From assembly GCF_927798175.1 (NCBI RefSeq), contig NZ_CAKMMP010000008.1, positions 250,582 to 283,723 of the forward strand: a stretch of 33,142 nucleotides of DNA, in the 5' to 3' direction. This DNA comes from Paenibacillus sp. JJ-223. GTDB taxonomy: Bacteria > Bacillota > Bacilli > Paenibacillales > Paenibacillaceae. Below are positions 17,029 to 26,213 of this stretch, one piece after another. The number at the start of each line of letters is the position of its first letter. Position 1 is the first letter of the stretch. The position numbers were made by a program, and so were the translations under genes. Under the pieces are notes generated by a model. It saw only the letters and a program-made list of their open reading frames with translations. It did no database searches and had not been told where the DNA came from.

Positions 17029-17057
17029 ATCATACAACTTTTATGTCCTTCTGACCA
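17029..17057 (-). promoter_or_regulatory. Candidate promoter for rsmE-mtaB
   Basis: On the minus strand TGGTCA (17052-17057), a 17-base spacer and TATGAT (17029-17034) resemble a sigma-A promoter with a good -10 and a moderate -35. The gap between the M50 gene and rsmE is unusually long (about 130 bases) for this operon, which makes an internal promoter plausible. Confidence 0.4.
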
Positions 17058-17093
17058 GTATTTCAATCCAAAAAACGTGCAGTGGTACCCATT

Positions 17094-17771
17094 CTAGAAA
17101 AAGGACAGGATCAATTTGGCCAGATCAACGTACATGTTTTGCGCCAGCTCATAGAGCGGTTGGATCGTGACGTTTCTAAGTGCTGGAATGACCAGAATCA
17201 AAAGGAAAATAAAAATGGACCATTGCTCCACGCCCCGCAGCTTGCTGCTTACGGAAGGCGGCAGTACATCTTCCAAAATACGATACCCGTCCAATGGCGG
17301 CAGGGGAATCAAGTTAAACAGGAACAAGAAAAAGTTCGTTAGGTTAAACATAACGAAGAACATTTGCACCGCCGTCAATAACCGTTCGTTTTCGATCCCA
17401 CCCAACGTTCCTGAACCGACCAGGACCGCATATATGATCGTGCCCACGATCGCAAGCAGCAGGTTGCTGAGCGGTCCGGCAAGAGATACAATGGCGCCCA
17501 TCAACCTCGGCTTGGCGAAGTTGGCGCGATTGACAGGCACGGGACGAGCCCAGCCGAAGCCTGCAATGAGCAGCAGAAGCACGCCGAGAAAATCGAAGTG
17601 CACGACCGGATTCAACGTCACCCGGCCAAGCAGTTTGGCCGTGGGGTCGCCGAATTTGTTCGCGAAATAGGCGTGGGCAAATTCATGCACCGTGAACGCG
17701 ATGATGATCGTCAGCAGAAAAAAAGGCAGCTGATCGAGCGGATAACGAAAAAACGAATTCAGAAAGTCCAT
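17094..17771 (-). CDS. Site-2-protease-like M50 membrane metalloprotease
   Basis: Integral membrane zinc protease of 225 residues in the M50 / YwhC-like group. The HEXXH zinc motif is HEFAH at residues 29-33, inside the first membrane segment. The third zinc ligand is D161 in NLIPLPPLDG. Between them lie SLAGPLSNLLLA and three further hydrophobic stretches. The short length with no PDZ domain marks the compact S2P class, distinct from RseP-type proteases. Its start is three bases from the prmA stop, so it is co-transcribed with prmA. It interrupts the prmA-rsmE adjacency seen in B. subtilis. Its substrate is not predictable. Confidence 0.9.
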   Translation of the reverse strand: MDFLNSFFRYPLDQLPFFLLTIIIAFTVHEFAHAYFANKFGDPTAKLLGRVTLNPVVHFDFLGVLLLLIAGFGWARPVPVNRANFAKPRLMGAIVSLAGPLSNLLLAIVGTIIYAVLVGSGTLGGIENERLLTAVQMFFVMFNLTNFFLFLFNLIPLPPLDGYRILEDVLPPSVSSKLRGVEQWSIFIFLLILVIPALRNVTIQPLYELAQNMYVDLAKLILSFF

Positions 17772-17774
17772 GCG

Positions 17775-18740
17775 TTACCTCTTTCTGGCCACATACGCCA
17801 GCCAGTCCTCGTCGCGGTGCACCGCTTCAATTTCAAAACCGGCCGCCAGAAGTGCATCATGCACGACCTGCTCCTTGTTTTTCCAGATGCCCGATGCAAT
17901 ATATACACCATCGGCTTCTAGAGCGTTGTAGACATCATCAATGAACAGCAAAATGATCTCCGCCAAAATGTTGGCCACGATCACTTTGATCGGCAGGGCT
18001 ACTCCGAGAGCCGGATCCTTGCTGCCGAGCACGGACAACAGATCGCTTTCTTTCACGGTAATGCGCTGCTCCAATCCGTTCAGACGCACGTTCTCGGTTG
18101 CACTCGATACGGCTACCGGATCGAGGTCGAGGGCCAGCACATGCTTCGCGCCGAGCCGAACGGCACCGATGGCGAGAATGCCGGACCCTGTACCCACGTC
18201 AATCACTTCCTCGCCGCCTTGAATGACGGTTTCCAGCGTGCGCAGGCAAAGTGAGGTCGTCGGGTGCGTGCCCGTGCCAAACGCCATGCCCGGATCGAGT
18301 TCAATAATTTTTTCATCTGAACTTTCCGGCGTATACTCTTCCCATGTCGGCTTGATCGTCAAACGTTCCGAAACGCGCACCGGCTTGAAGTATTGCTTCC
18401 ATGCATTCGCCCAGTCATCTTCGTCGACCGTGCGCACCTCATATCGAAGCTCTCCTGCTTCGATGTCAAACTCGGAGAGCTGTTCGATTCTTGGAGCGAT
18501 TTCCGATTGCAAGGCTTCCATATCCGTACCTTCCGAGAAGTATCCCTTGATCACGGCCTGGCCTTCGGGAATGTCGTTAAGCGGCAGTTCGTACCATTGG
18601 CCGTAAGAGGTGTCACGCTCTTTATTCAATGTGCCGGACTCTTCGATGGAAACCCCGCCGGCGCCCGCCTCATGCAAAAAGTTCGAAATCATCTCCACAG
18701 CTTCCTCTGTGGTATGTATCGTCAATTCATGCCATAACAT
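17775..18740 (-). CDS. prmA: PrmA, ribosomal protein L11 methyltransferase
   Basis: Class I SAM-dependent enzyme of 321 residues that trimethylates amino groups of ribosomal protein L11. The N-terminal substrate-recognition domain (about 1-110, ending DEDDWANAWKQYFKP) is followed by the methyltransferase domain. Typical PrmA motifs are GMAFGTGTHPTT (151-162), DVGTGSGILA (181-190), LALDLDPVAV and VANILAEI. The start MLWHELTI at 18740 has GAGGAGGATAAATCAAGT ahead of it; the frame is open further upstream, but that part crosses the promoter. First gene of the prmA-M50-rsmE-mtaB unit and separated from the dnaJ side by a terminator, unlike arrangements where it is read through from the heat-shock operon. 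Confidence 0.96.
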   Translation of the reverse strand: MLWHELTIHTTEEAVEMISNFLHEAGAGGVSIEESGTLNKERDTSYGQWYELPLNDIPEGQAVIKGYFSEGTDMEALQSEIAPRIEQLSEFDIEAGELRYEVRTVDEDDWANAWKQYFKPVRVSERLTIKPTWEEYTPESSDEKIIELDPGMAFGTGTHPTTSLCLRTLETVIQGGEEVIDVGTGSGILAIGAVRLGAKHVLALDLDPVAVSSATENVRLNGLEQRITVKESDLLSVLGSKDPALGVALPIKVIVANILAEIILLFIDDVYNALEADGVYIASGIWKNKEQVVHDALLAAGFEIEAVHRDEDWLAYVARKR

Positions 18741-18777
18741 ACTTGATTTATCCTCCTCATATTCACACATCCCAACT

Positions 18778-18807
18778 ATTGTACTACACATGCCGTCCCA
18801 AGCACAA
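18778..18807 (-). promoter_or_regulatory. prmA promoter, sigma-A type
   Basis: On the minus strand TTGTGC (18802-18807), 18 bases, then TACAAT (18778-18783). It lies about 38 bases upstream of the prmA ATG and just after the terminator at 18832-18871, as expected for a new transcription unit. Confidence 0.6.
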
Positions 18808-18831
18808 AGGCAGAGGTATGAAAACAACGGC

Positions 18832-18871
18832 AAAAAGCAGGATACCCACGCTCTGCGTGTAAATATCCCGC
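18832..18871 (-). terminator. Terminator after the small-gene cluster
   Basis: On the minus strand GCGGGATA...ACACGC, loop AGA, GCGTG...GTATCC-TGC then TTTTT forms a long stem with small mismatches. It lies about 45 bases past the 130-residue gene and before the prmA promoter. Confidence 0.82.
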
Positions 18872-18914
18872 TTCTTCCTGTACACCTTTTCTCGCCTCGG
18901 GTTCATACGTCTGT

Positions 18915-19307
18915 TCAACGTATCGTTCCGCCGTTGCGAATGATCATTTCTTCCGCTTGAGCGAGTGAAGGCTCGGATACGGAAACGGACAGCAGTACAC
19001 CTTGGCGTTGCCCGGAAGTTGCGGGAACGGCAGGCGCATCGAACACTTCTCCTCCGGAGAGCATTTCCGGCTCATCGCTGATCAAGGAGAGCACGTTCAA
19101 TTCACCGCTGAATCCGCCAAACCAAACCGTCGGCGCATTGCCGTTGCGATCCGCTGCCATCGATTGCGACAACGCTGTTCCTTCACTCAGGCTCTCAAGC
19201 CGGCATTGTCCGGGATTCAACAGCTCCAAAGACCTTCGGGCCGATTCGGCAGCCGTCCAGCTGCCAAATACCGCTTCAACGGTGACCGCCGAACGATCCT
19301 CAGTCAT
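18915..19307 (-). CDS. Conserved hypothetical protein, 130 residues, similar in layout to the 122-residue gene upstream
   Basis: I do not recognise this family with certainty. The protein is soluble and acidic. It has a strand-helix half at the N-terminus (VTVEAVFGSWTAAESARRSLELL), a Ser/Gly/Asn-rich middle, and a second half ending VLLSVSVSEPSLAQAEEMIIRNGGTIR. The gene at 19521 has the same plan and a similar ending (LLTVVVDE...AMSIIEQAGGMI), so the two look like paralogues. The layout recalls small ferredoxin-like or YflT-type stress proteins, but that is only a shape comparison. ATG overlaps the stop of the 59-codon gene by eight bases (ATGACTGA), indicating coupled translation. Followed by a strong terminator. 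Confidence 0.72.
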   Translation of the reverse strand: MTEDRSAVTVEAVFGSWTAAESARRSLELLNPGQCRLESLSEGTALSQSMAADRNGNAPTVWFGGFSGELNVLSLISDEPEMLSGGEVFDAPAVPATSGQRQGVLLSVSVSEPSLAQAEEMIIRNGGTIR

Positions 19308-19479
19308 TCAGCTCGCGTCCCTGACGGCGGTCTGCCGCTTCGCTTCGGCGCAATGCCTCCACATCGTCATGGTCGGCAAGCTCTGCACTGAATTCCACGT
19401 CTTCATTTTTGGCCGACTGGAGCTGTTTCATTTTTTCGGTCTTGGTTAAAACGTCGCTGGAATGTCTGTGATTTGCCAT
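19300..19479 (-). CDS. YfhD-like small protein, 59 residues
   Basis: A short gene with an excellent ribosome site (AAGGAGG seven bases before ATG at 19479). The protein begins MANHRHSSDVLTKTEK and is entirely hydrophilic. It has the run DVEFSAELADHDDVEAL followed by RRSEAADRRQ, which resembles the small YfhD family of Bacillales (a DVEFSxELAD...DxEAL...AxAADxRQ pattern as I remember it). The function of that family is unknown. It is the middle gene of a three-gene cluster: 41 bases after the 122-residue gene and overlapping the 130-residue gene by eight bases. The family call rests on memory of the pattern, not on a search; that it is a gene is well supported by the ribosome site, compact spacing and coding character. 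Confidence 0.72.
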   Translation of the reverse strand: MANHRHSSDVLTKTEKMKQLQSAKNEDVEFSAELADHDDVEALRRSEAADRRQGRELND

Positions 19480-19520
19480 GGTTTAAATGCCTCCTTGATG
19501 TACGGATTAGGATTGGTGCG

Positions 19521-19889
19521 TCAAATCATTCCGCCCGCTTGTTCAATAATGGACATTGCACGGTGATGCAAATTTTCGTCCACAACGACAGTAAGCAGGA
19601 TATCCCTGCCCGTCGGACCGCCCTGACCGCCATCGCTCATGCCGCTGGCCGATGGGTCGGCCGCGGCCAGAATGCCGGATGAGGAATTGGTCCCCATCGT
19701 GTCCGGCACCCAGGATGAAAAACTGCCAGTGACGCCAGGGGTATATGAAGCCCCACTGGGTCCATCGCCGGCGTAACGACTGAAGCGATCGATGGACATA
19801 TCTTCCACGCGCAGCGCTTGCAGCTTTTTGGCCGCGCCTTCCGCTTGTTCGGGGCTGTGAAAATACGCCAAAATGTTTTTCTCGGTCAT
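19521..19889 (-). CDS. Conserved hypothetical protein, 122 residues, possible stress-type ferredoxin-like fold
   Basis: The start is MTEKNILAYFHSP at 19889, with CAGGTGAAACGG upstream; an open frame continues 53 codons further but crosses the dnaJ terminator. The N-terminal half (NILAYFHSPEQAEGAAKKLQAL) gives a strand then an amphipathic helix. The middle (about 40-90) is rich in Ser, Gly and Pro. The C-terminal half (DILLTVVVDENLHHRAMSIIEQAGGMI) repeats the strand-helix pattern. The same architecture appears in the gene at 18915. No membrane segment or signal is visible. It is placed directly after the heat-shock operon but beyond its terminator, so co-regulation is not shown. Function unknown. 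Confidence 0.75.
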   Translation of the reverse strand: MTEKNILAYFHSPEQAEGAAKKLQALRVEDMSIDRFSRYAGDGPSGASYTPGVTGSFSSWVPDTMGTNSSSGILAAADPSASGMSDGGQGGPTGRDILLTVVVDENLHHRAMSIIEQAGGMI

Positions 19890-19998
19890 CCGTTTCACCT
19901 GCTTCCTGAAATCTCTACGCGAGGGATACCCCACGTCAAACTTGTCTCGTCTGCTATCCTTCCGCAACCCTCCCGTAAATATGCAGAACTTTGGCCAT

Positions 19999-20031
19999 AA
20001 AAAAAGCACCGCGCCGATTGGGACGCGATGC
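19999..20031 (-). terminator. Terminator of the hrcA-grpE-dnaK-dnaJ operon
   Basis: On the minus strand GCATCGCG, a 10-base loop, CGCGGTGC (one G-T pair) then seven T. It begins 48 bases after the dnaJ stop. Confidence 0.85.
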
Positions 20032-20078
20032 CTTCTGTTGTATATCATATGTTGACGATTCAGAAACGTTCATGCAGC

Positions 20079-21194
20079 TCAATCGCCGCGGAACGCCCGT
20101 TTCACCCGGTCGAAGAACGATTGCTCATGCTCATGCGTCTGTTCTCCGCTCAAAGCGCCGAATTGGCGCAGCAGGTCTTTCTGTTCCTCGCTCAGCTTGC
20201 TAGGCGTAACGACGACCACCTTCACATGCTGGTCGCCCTGTCCCATGCCGCGAAGGCGCGGAACCCCTTTTCCTTTCAAGCGGAAATAGGTGCCCGTTTG
20301 TGTACCTGCGGGTATTTTGAGCTTCACTTTTTCCGTGAGCGTAGGGATTTCGATCTCGTCTCCCAGTGCTGCCTGGGCAAAAGTAAGCGGAACTTCGCAG
20401 TAAATATCATCACCTTCGCGCTCGAAGAAGTCATGCGATTTCACGCGAATGACGATATACAAGTCCCCTGCAGGACCCCCGCGTAACCCGCCTTCGCCTT
20501 CGCCTGTCATGCGCAGCTGGGCACCGTCATCCACACCCGCCGGAATGCGCACATGGATTTGGCGCTGCTTGCGGACTTTGCCGCTGCCGCTGCATGTCGA
20601 GCATTTTTCCTTGATGATTTGGCCGGTACCGCTGCAGTTGGAGCAGGCACGGCGGTTGACCATGCGCCCAAACGGCGTATTCTGCACGACTTCCTGCTGG
20701 CCGCTGCCGTGGCAGACGGAACACGTTTCCGGTCTTGTTCCAGGTTTCGCTCCGGAACCATGACAGGTATCGCAGCTTTCGGTGCGCGGAATGGTAATGT
20801 CGGTTTCCTTGCCGAACACCGCTTCCTTGAATTCGATCGTCATTGTGTATTGCAGGTCGTTCCCCCGCTGCGGCGCATTCGGATCGCGTCTGCCGCCACC
20901 GCCAAAGAACATATCAAAGATGTCACCGAAACCGCCGCCGCCGAAATCGGCTCCGCCAAATCCGCCTTGATTCGGGTCGATATGGCCAAATTGGTCATAT
21001 TGGGCACGCTTCTGACTATCGCTGATGACATCGTAAGCTTCTTTGACTTCCTTGAATTTAGCTTCCGCATCCGGCGCTTTGTTTACGTCAGGGTGATACT
21101 GACGCGCCAGCTTGCGATACGCCTTTTTGATCTCGTCGTCGTTTGCGTTTTTGCTGACGCCGAGCACCTCATAATAATCACGCTTTTCAGCCAC
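20079..21194 (-). CDS. dnaJ: DnaJ, Hsp40 co-chaperone
   Basis: Type I J-protein of 371 residues that delivers unfolded clients to DnaK and stimulates its ATPase. The J domain (about 1-70) carries the essential HPD in [10 protein letters not shown] Gly/Phe-rich linker follows ([20 protein letters not shown]). The zinc-finger domain has four CxxCxGxG repeats: [32 protein letters not shown]. The C-terminal substrate-binding region follows. The start codon is GTG at 21194 ([12 protein letters not shown]), with GGGGGTGGAAGA upstream. Last gene of the HrcA-controlled operon, 139 bases after dnaK, with a terminator just beyond it. Confidence 0.97.
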   Translation of the reverse strand: MAEKRDYYEVLGVSKNANDDEIKKAYRKLARQYHPDVNKAPDAEAKFKEVKEAYDVISDSQKRAQYDQFGHIDPNQGGFGGADFGGGGFGDIFDMFFGGGGRRDPNAPQRGNDLQYTMTIEFKEAVFGKETDITIPRTESCDTCHGSGAKPGTRPETCSVCHGSGQQEVVQNTPFGRMVNRRACSNCSGTGQIIKEKCSTCSGSGKVRKQRQIHVRIPAGVDDGAQLRMTGEGEGGLRGGPAGDLYIVIRVKSHDFFEREGDDIYCEVPLTFAQAALGDEIEIPTLTEKVKLKIPAGTQTGTYFRLKGKGVPRLRGMGQGDQHVKVVVVTPSKLSEEQKDLLRQFGALSGEQTHEHEQSFFDRVKRAFRGD

Positions 21195-21235
21195 TCTTCC
21201 ACCCCCATGTCATACACCATACCGTACATCGTGAC

Positions 21236-21281
21236 AAAAGGAAAGCCAAAGCACGGGAGCCCCGGCTATGACTTTCCCTTT
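21236..21281 (-). other. Hairpin between dnaK and dnaJ
   Basis: AAAGGGAAAG and CTTTCCTTTT on the minus strand pair around a GC-rich loop, with one extra G. The T run is short and inside the stem. It may be a weak attenuator or an RNA-processing or stabilising hairpin that sets dnaJ below dnaK; this is inference. Confidence 0.4.
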
Positions 21282-21333
21282 GATCCGAACGTCACCGATG
21301 TTTCAATGTCCAATCCTTATTCGTGAATTGGTG

Positions 21334-23259
<1,926 letters not shown>

Positions 23260-23324
23260 TCATTCTATATGAAGCTTCGCCAGAGTACCTGCTCTTTCAT
23301 CAGCCTGCTCGGTTCCTTCTGGAA

Positions 23325-23903
23325 TTATGAGCTGACTTTGACCATGGCCGGACGAAGAACCTTATCTTTCAACATGTACCCTTTTTGGACTTCCTCGACA
23401 ACGATTCCTTCTTCGTGCTCGTCGCTCTCCACCTGCATGATCGCTTGGTGGAATTCGGGATTGAACGGTTGTCCAACCGTTTCCATCGCAGTCAGACCTT
23501 CATTGCCCAGAACGGTTTCGAGCTGGCGGAAGATCATTTGAATGCCTTTGGCAAAAGATTCGGTTTCCGGGCCTTCAGGCACGGTCGCCATGGCACGCTC
23601 GAAGTTATCGATAACCGGTATCAGTTCCGTAACCAGCTTCATCGAAGCGTATTTGCCCAGCTCCTCTTTCTCCTTTTGCGTACGGCGACGGAAGTTGTCG
23701 AAATCAGCCTGTGCACGCAGCAAACGTGTCTGGCTTTCTTCGGCTTCCGCTTTCAAACGGGCAAGCTCACCTTGCTCCTGTTCTGCCATCTCGTCTGCCT
23801 GCGCTTCAGCAGCGCCTGCTTCATTGACGAGCTCCTGCTCTTCTTCAACCGTTGCTGTTTGTTCCTGCTGCTCTTCTGCTGCGAATGATTGTTCCTCTTT
23901 CAA
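23325..23903 (-). CDS. grpE: GrpE, nucleotide exchange factor for DnaK
   Basis: Exchange factor of 192 residues that releases ADP from DnaK. A long acidic Glu/Gln-rich N-terminus (about 1-55) leads into the coiled coil (RLLRAQADFDNFRRRTQKE) and the beta domain with the GrpE signature (GVEMTG-type region, here FNPEFHQAIMQVESDE, then VVEEVQKGYMLKDKVLRPAMVKV). The ribosome site decides the start. AAGGAGG at about 23912-23918 stands eight bases before a TTG at 23903. The in-frame GTG at 23912 overlaps that same AAGGAGG and so cannot use it. A TTG start may limit GrpE output. Second gene of the operon, 51 bases after hrcA. Confidence 0.95.
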   Translation of the reverse strand: MKEEQSFAAEEQQEQTATVEEEQELVNEAGAAEAQADEMAEQEQGELARLKAEAEESQTRLLRAQADFDNFRRRTQKEKEELGKYASMKLVTELIPVIDNFERAMATVPEGPETESFAKGIQMIFRQLETVLGNEGLTAMETVGQPFNPEFHQAIMQVESDEHEEGIVVEEVQKGYMLKDKVLRPAMVKVSS

Positions 23904-23954
23904 GATGTTCACCTCCTTAAAATAATGAACGCAGCCATCGCTGCCGCATCAGCC

Positions 23955-24986
23955 TTATTTAAACCGATGCGTCAGCATAGCCGTCAAATCCGTAGATAAT
24001 GCATGCAATATATGAATGACGCGTGCATAATCCATTCGCGTCGGCCCTAATATGCCTATGGAACCCAATGCTTCTCCGTCCAAGGAATAACTTGCCGTAA
24101 TCAAACTGCAATTCGCGAATGCCTCATGATCGTTTTCGGTGCCGATCCGGACCTGAATTCCCGATCCGCCCGGCACTGGCATCATCAACTTCATGAGTGT
24201 CGGCGTTTCATCAAGCAGATCAAGAATATCCTTCACTTTCTCGACATCCTTGAACTCAGGCTGAGTCAGCATATTGGTCGCTCCGCTAAGGAACAACCGA
24301 TTGTCATGTTCGTTGTCGAACGCACTGTTCAGTACCTGCATCACTTCTTCGTATCTTGAAATGTGCCGTTCCAATTCCTGCCCCAGCTCCGAATACAGTC
24401 GGGATTTCAACTTGTAGATCGGCACGCCGACCAGCTTGCTGTTGAGCAGATTCACCACTTTCTCCATTTCGGACACCGAAATTTCAGGCGGGATCTGAAC
24501 GGTTTTGTTCTCTACCTGTCCGGTGTTTGTCACGATAATGGCTACGGCCGTGCTGTCAGTCAGCGGCAGCAGCTGAAAATGGCGCAGCGAAGTATGGAAC
24601 ACCTCGGGACCGAGCATGATCGACGTATAATTCGTCATGTGAGACAAAATGACCGAAGCATGCTGGATGACCTGTTCCATGGCGTTCAGCTTTTCCGCGA
24701 AAAACGATTTGAGATCATCCAGTTCCCCCGGATTCACCTGATTCCATGGCACAAGATGATCGACGTAATATCGATAGCCTTTATGTGAAGGAATGCGGCC
24801 TGCCGATGTATGCGGCTGCTCCAAAAATCCCATTTCTTCAAGGTCTGCCATCTCATTGCGGATGGTCGCCGGACTATATCCGACGTCGCCTCTTTTGGAA
24901 ATGCTGCGGGACCCTACGGGTTCAGCAGAGCGGATATAATCATCCACTATGGCGTTCAGTATCATTCGTTGACGCTCGGTTAACAT
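23955..24986 (-). CDS. hrcA: HrcA, heat-inducible transcription repressor
   Basis: Repressor of class I heat-shock genes, 343 residues, which binds CIRCE and needs GroEL for activity. The N-terminal winged helix begins MLTERQRMILNAIVDDYI and includes SPATIRNEMADLEEMGFL and HTSAGRIPSHKGYRYYVD, the highly conserved HrcA stretch. A GAF-like middle and the C-terminal ending (RMDYARVIHILHALSTDLT) follow. ATG at 24986 has AAGGAGGGAATACTCACC ahead of it; the frame extends 12 codons further without a better site. First gene of its own operon, so it represses itself through the CIRCE at 25027-25053. Confidence 0.97.
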   Translation of the reverse strand: MLTERQRMILNAIVDDYIRSAEPVGSRSISKRGDVGYSPATIRNEMADLEEMGFLEQPHTSAGRIPSHKGYRYYVDHLVPWNQVNPGELDDLKSFFAEKLNAMEQVIQHASVILSHMTNYTSIMLGPEVFHTSLRHFQLLPLTDSTAVAIIVTNTGQVENKTVQIPPEISVSEMEKVVNLLNSKLVGVPIYKLKSRLYSELGQELERHISRYEEVMQVLNSAFDNEHDNRLFLSGATNMLTQPEFKDVEKVKDILDLLDETPTLMKLMMPVPGGSGIQVRIGTENDHEAFANCSLITASYSLDGEALGSIGILGPTRMDYARVIHILHALSTDLTAMLTHRFK

Positions 24987-25026
24987 GGTGAGTATTCCCT
25001 CCTTCTGACTGTACTGTCCCATGTCG

Positions 25027-25053
25027 TTAGCACTCCGGTTAGACGAGTGCTAA
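25027..25053. promoter_or_regulatory. CIRCE operator
   Basis: Perfect inverted repeat TTAGCACTC-N9-GAGTGCTAA, identical to the consensus binding site of HrcA. It lies about 40 bases upstream of hrcA and just downstream of the promoter, where a bound repressor would block transcription of hrcA-grpE-dnaK-dnaJ. Confidence 0.98.
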
Positions 25054-25064
25054 GCGGTACTACA

Positions 25065-25094
25065 AAAATACCAAACAGGCGTTAGCATTGTCAA
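25065..25094 (-). promoter_or_regulatory. Vegetative promoter of the hrcA operon
   Basis: On the minus strand a perfect -35 TTGACA (25089-25094), an 18-base spacer, and -10 TATTTT (25065-25070). The start point would fall next to the CIRCE element, the usual arrangement. Confidence 0.75.
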
Positions 25095-25518
25095 GTCGGT
25101 TTATATGTCCATCCCTTATATATAGTGTAGACGATTATTGCCGAAAGATAACCATCTCGAACATGATCTTTACAAGATATGCATTTCAAACTCTGACGGC
25201 TGCAAAGGATTTCGAAATAATGCGTTCATCCTTAATATCGGCATATCCTCGTCGGAAATTCATGAAAAATGGCCTCATTTATTTCTTATGCATGTTTATA
25301 CAGGCGTGCTGCCATCGTTCCTTAATACAAGCTCTTCATCCAGTTCCATTCGCTCAGTGCTAAGAAAGCCCCGCCCCCCATACATAGAAACTCACTGCAC
25401 CAGGTCCTATTCCCTTAATAAAGTCTCCCTTGGCAATAAGCGTTTGCCAAGAGCTGAAAGCTGCGCACATTATTGATTTACGATCATCACCGACGCAGCG
25501 CCGCAAGACGTTGCAACA
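25095..25518. other. Non-coding stretch between hrcA and the acetyltransferase
   Basis: No convincing gene on either strand. The sequence is more AT-rich than its surroundings. The only structure I see is a short hairpin CTTGGCA / TGCCAAG (25429-25435 with 25445-25451). A plus-strand frame of about 33 codons near 25262 has no usable ribosome site. Confidence 0.5.
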
Positions 25519-25570
25519 AAAAGAACCGCACAGATCCGGAATGCACCGTTTCCCGCCATGCGGTTCTTTT
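25519..25570 (-). terminator. Terminator after the acetyltransferase gene
   Basis: The perfect 12-bp stem AAAAGAACCGCA / TGCGGTTCTTTT (25519-25530 with 25559-25570) has a 28-base loop. It sits 45 bases past the acetyltransferase stop and would end its transcript before the hrcA promoter. The stem supplies T runs on both strands, so it could act either way. Confidence 0.7.
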
Positions 25571-25615
25571 CATTGTTGTGTAAGGCAATGTTCTTAAAAA
25601 ACATAATCTTTCTAT

Positions 25616-26089
25616 TTATGCGGACATGAAATCCAGTTCTTTCACTACCGCAATCTCGTCGCAGCAGTCCTGTTTGCTGCAATGAATGCAGTCCGTCCAC
25701 ACCTTTTCGGGAAAAATCTCTTTATCCACGATAACAAACCCATTCTTCTCGAAAAACGACACTTCGTACGTCAATGCCATGACTTTCGGAATGCGTTGTC
25801 TGCGAGCCTCTTCGACCAGTCTGTCCAGCAGCAGGGAGCCGATCCCCATCCCTTTATGGCCTTCGGATATACCAAGCGACCTGACCTCTACCAAATCTTC
25901 GCCCAATTTGCAAAGGGAACCACAACCAACAACCTCGCCATGCACTTCGGCAACGACGAAATGTTCCAGTTGTCTATGCAGCACTTCGCGCGAGCGCGGC
26001 AGCATAATGCCGCGCTCGGCATATCCCTTTATCATTTGATATAATGGCTCAACGTCTTCCGGTACGGCCTTTCTGCACACTGCCGACAT
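25616..26089 (-). CDS. GNAT N-acetyltransferase, possibly short-form N-acetylglutamate synthase
   Basis: GNAT-fold acetyltransferase of 157 residues. The acetyl-CoA loop is HKGMGIGSLLLDRLVEEA, preceded by the strand VEVRSLGIS. The ending FPEKVWTDCIHCSKQDCCDE is the cysteine-containing tail I associate with single-domain ArgA-like enzymes that acetylate glutamate at the first step of arginine synthesis. The chosen start, ATG at 26089, has GGAGGAGAGAGCAGG upstream; a longer frame to 26146 lacks a ribosome site. An ARG-box-like sequence about 90 bases upstream supports an arginine link. It may instead be a general GNAT enzyme; the substrate is an inference. It lies between hemW and hrcA, which adjoin in B. 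subtilis. Confidence 0.82.
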   Translation of the reverse strand: MSAVCRKAVPEDVEPLYQMIKGYAERGIMLPRSREVLHRQLEHFVVAEVHGEVVGCGSLCKLGEDLVEVRSLGISEGHKGMGIGSLLLDRLVEEARRQRIPKVMALTYEVSFFEKNGFVIVDKEIFPEKVWTDCIHCSKQDCCDEIAVVKELDFMSA

Positions 26090-26175
26090 CCTGCTCTCTC
26101 CTCCTATTGCAGCCTTCCGAATGAAAGCTAACTCCGTAGTTGTCAATGACGAAAATTACACGCCCTGTAAAATCA

Positions 26176-26193
26176 ATATGAATAAATATACAA
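26176..26193 (-). promoter_or_regulatory. ARG-box-like operator ahead of the acetyltransferase
   Basis: The minus strand reads TTGTATATTTATTCATA, which fits the ArgR/AhrC box (TNTGAATWWWWATTCANW) with one mismatch in the core. It lies downstream of hemW and about 90 bases before the acetyltransferase ATG, in a patch that also offers TTGTAT and TATTCA hexamers of a possible promoter. The region is AT-rich, so chance is not excluded. Confidence 0.45.
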
Positions 26194-26213
26194 CAGAGCG
26201 TATACAATTTCAA

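Noticed and set aside
19905..19950. Possible sigma-B promoter (GTTT and GGGTAT) before the 122-residue gene
   Set aside because: GGGTAT is present on the minus strand but the GTTT is only four to six bases away, far too close; no -35 at the right distance.
19890..20048. 53-codon extension of the 122-residue protein
   Set aside because: It crosses the dnaJ terminator, and the inner ATG has a good AGGTGA ribosome site.
25262..25363. Short plus-strand frame beginning MKNGLIYFLCMF
   Set aside because: No ribosome site, AT-rich spacer composition and no supporting context.
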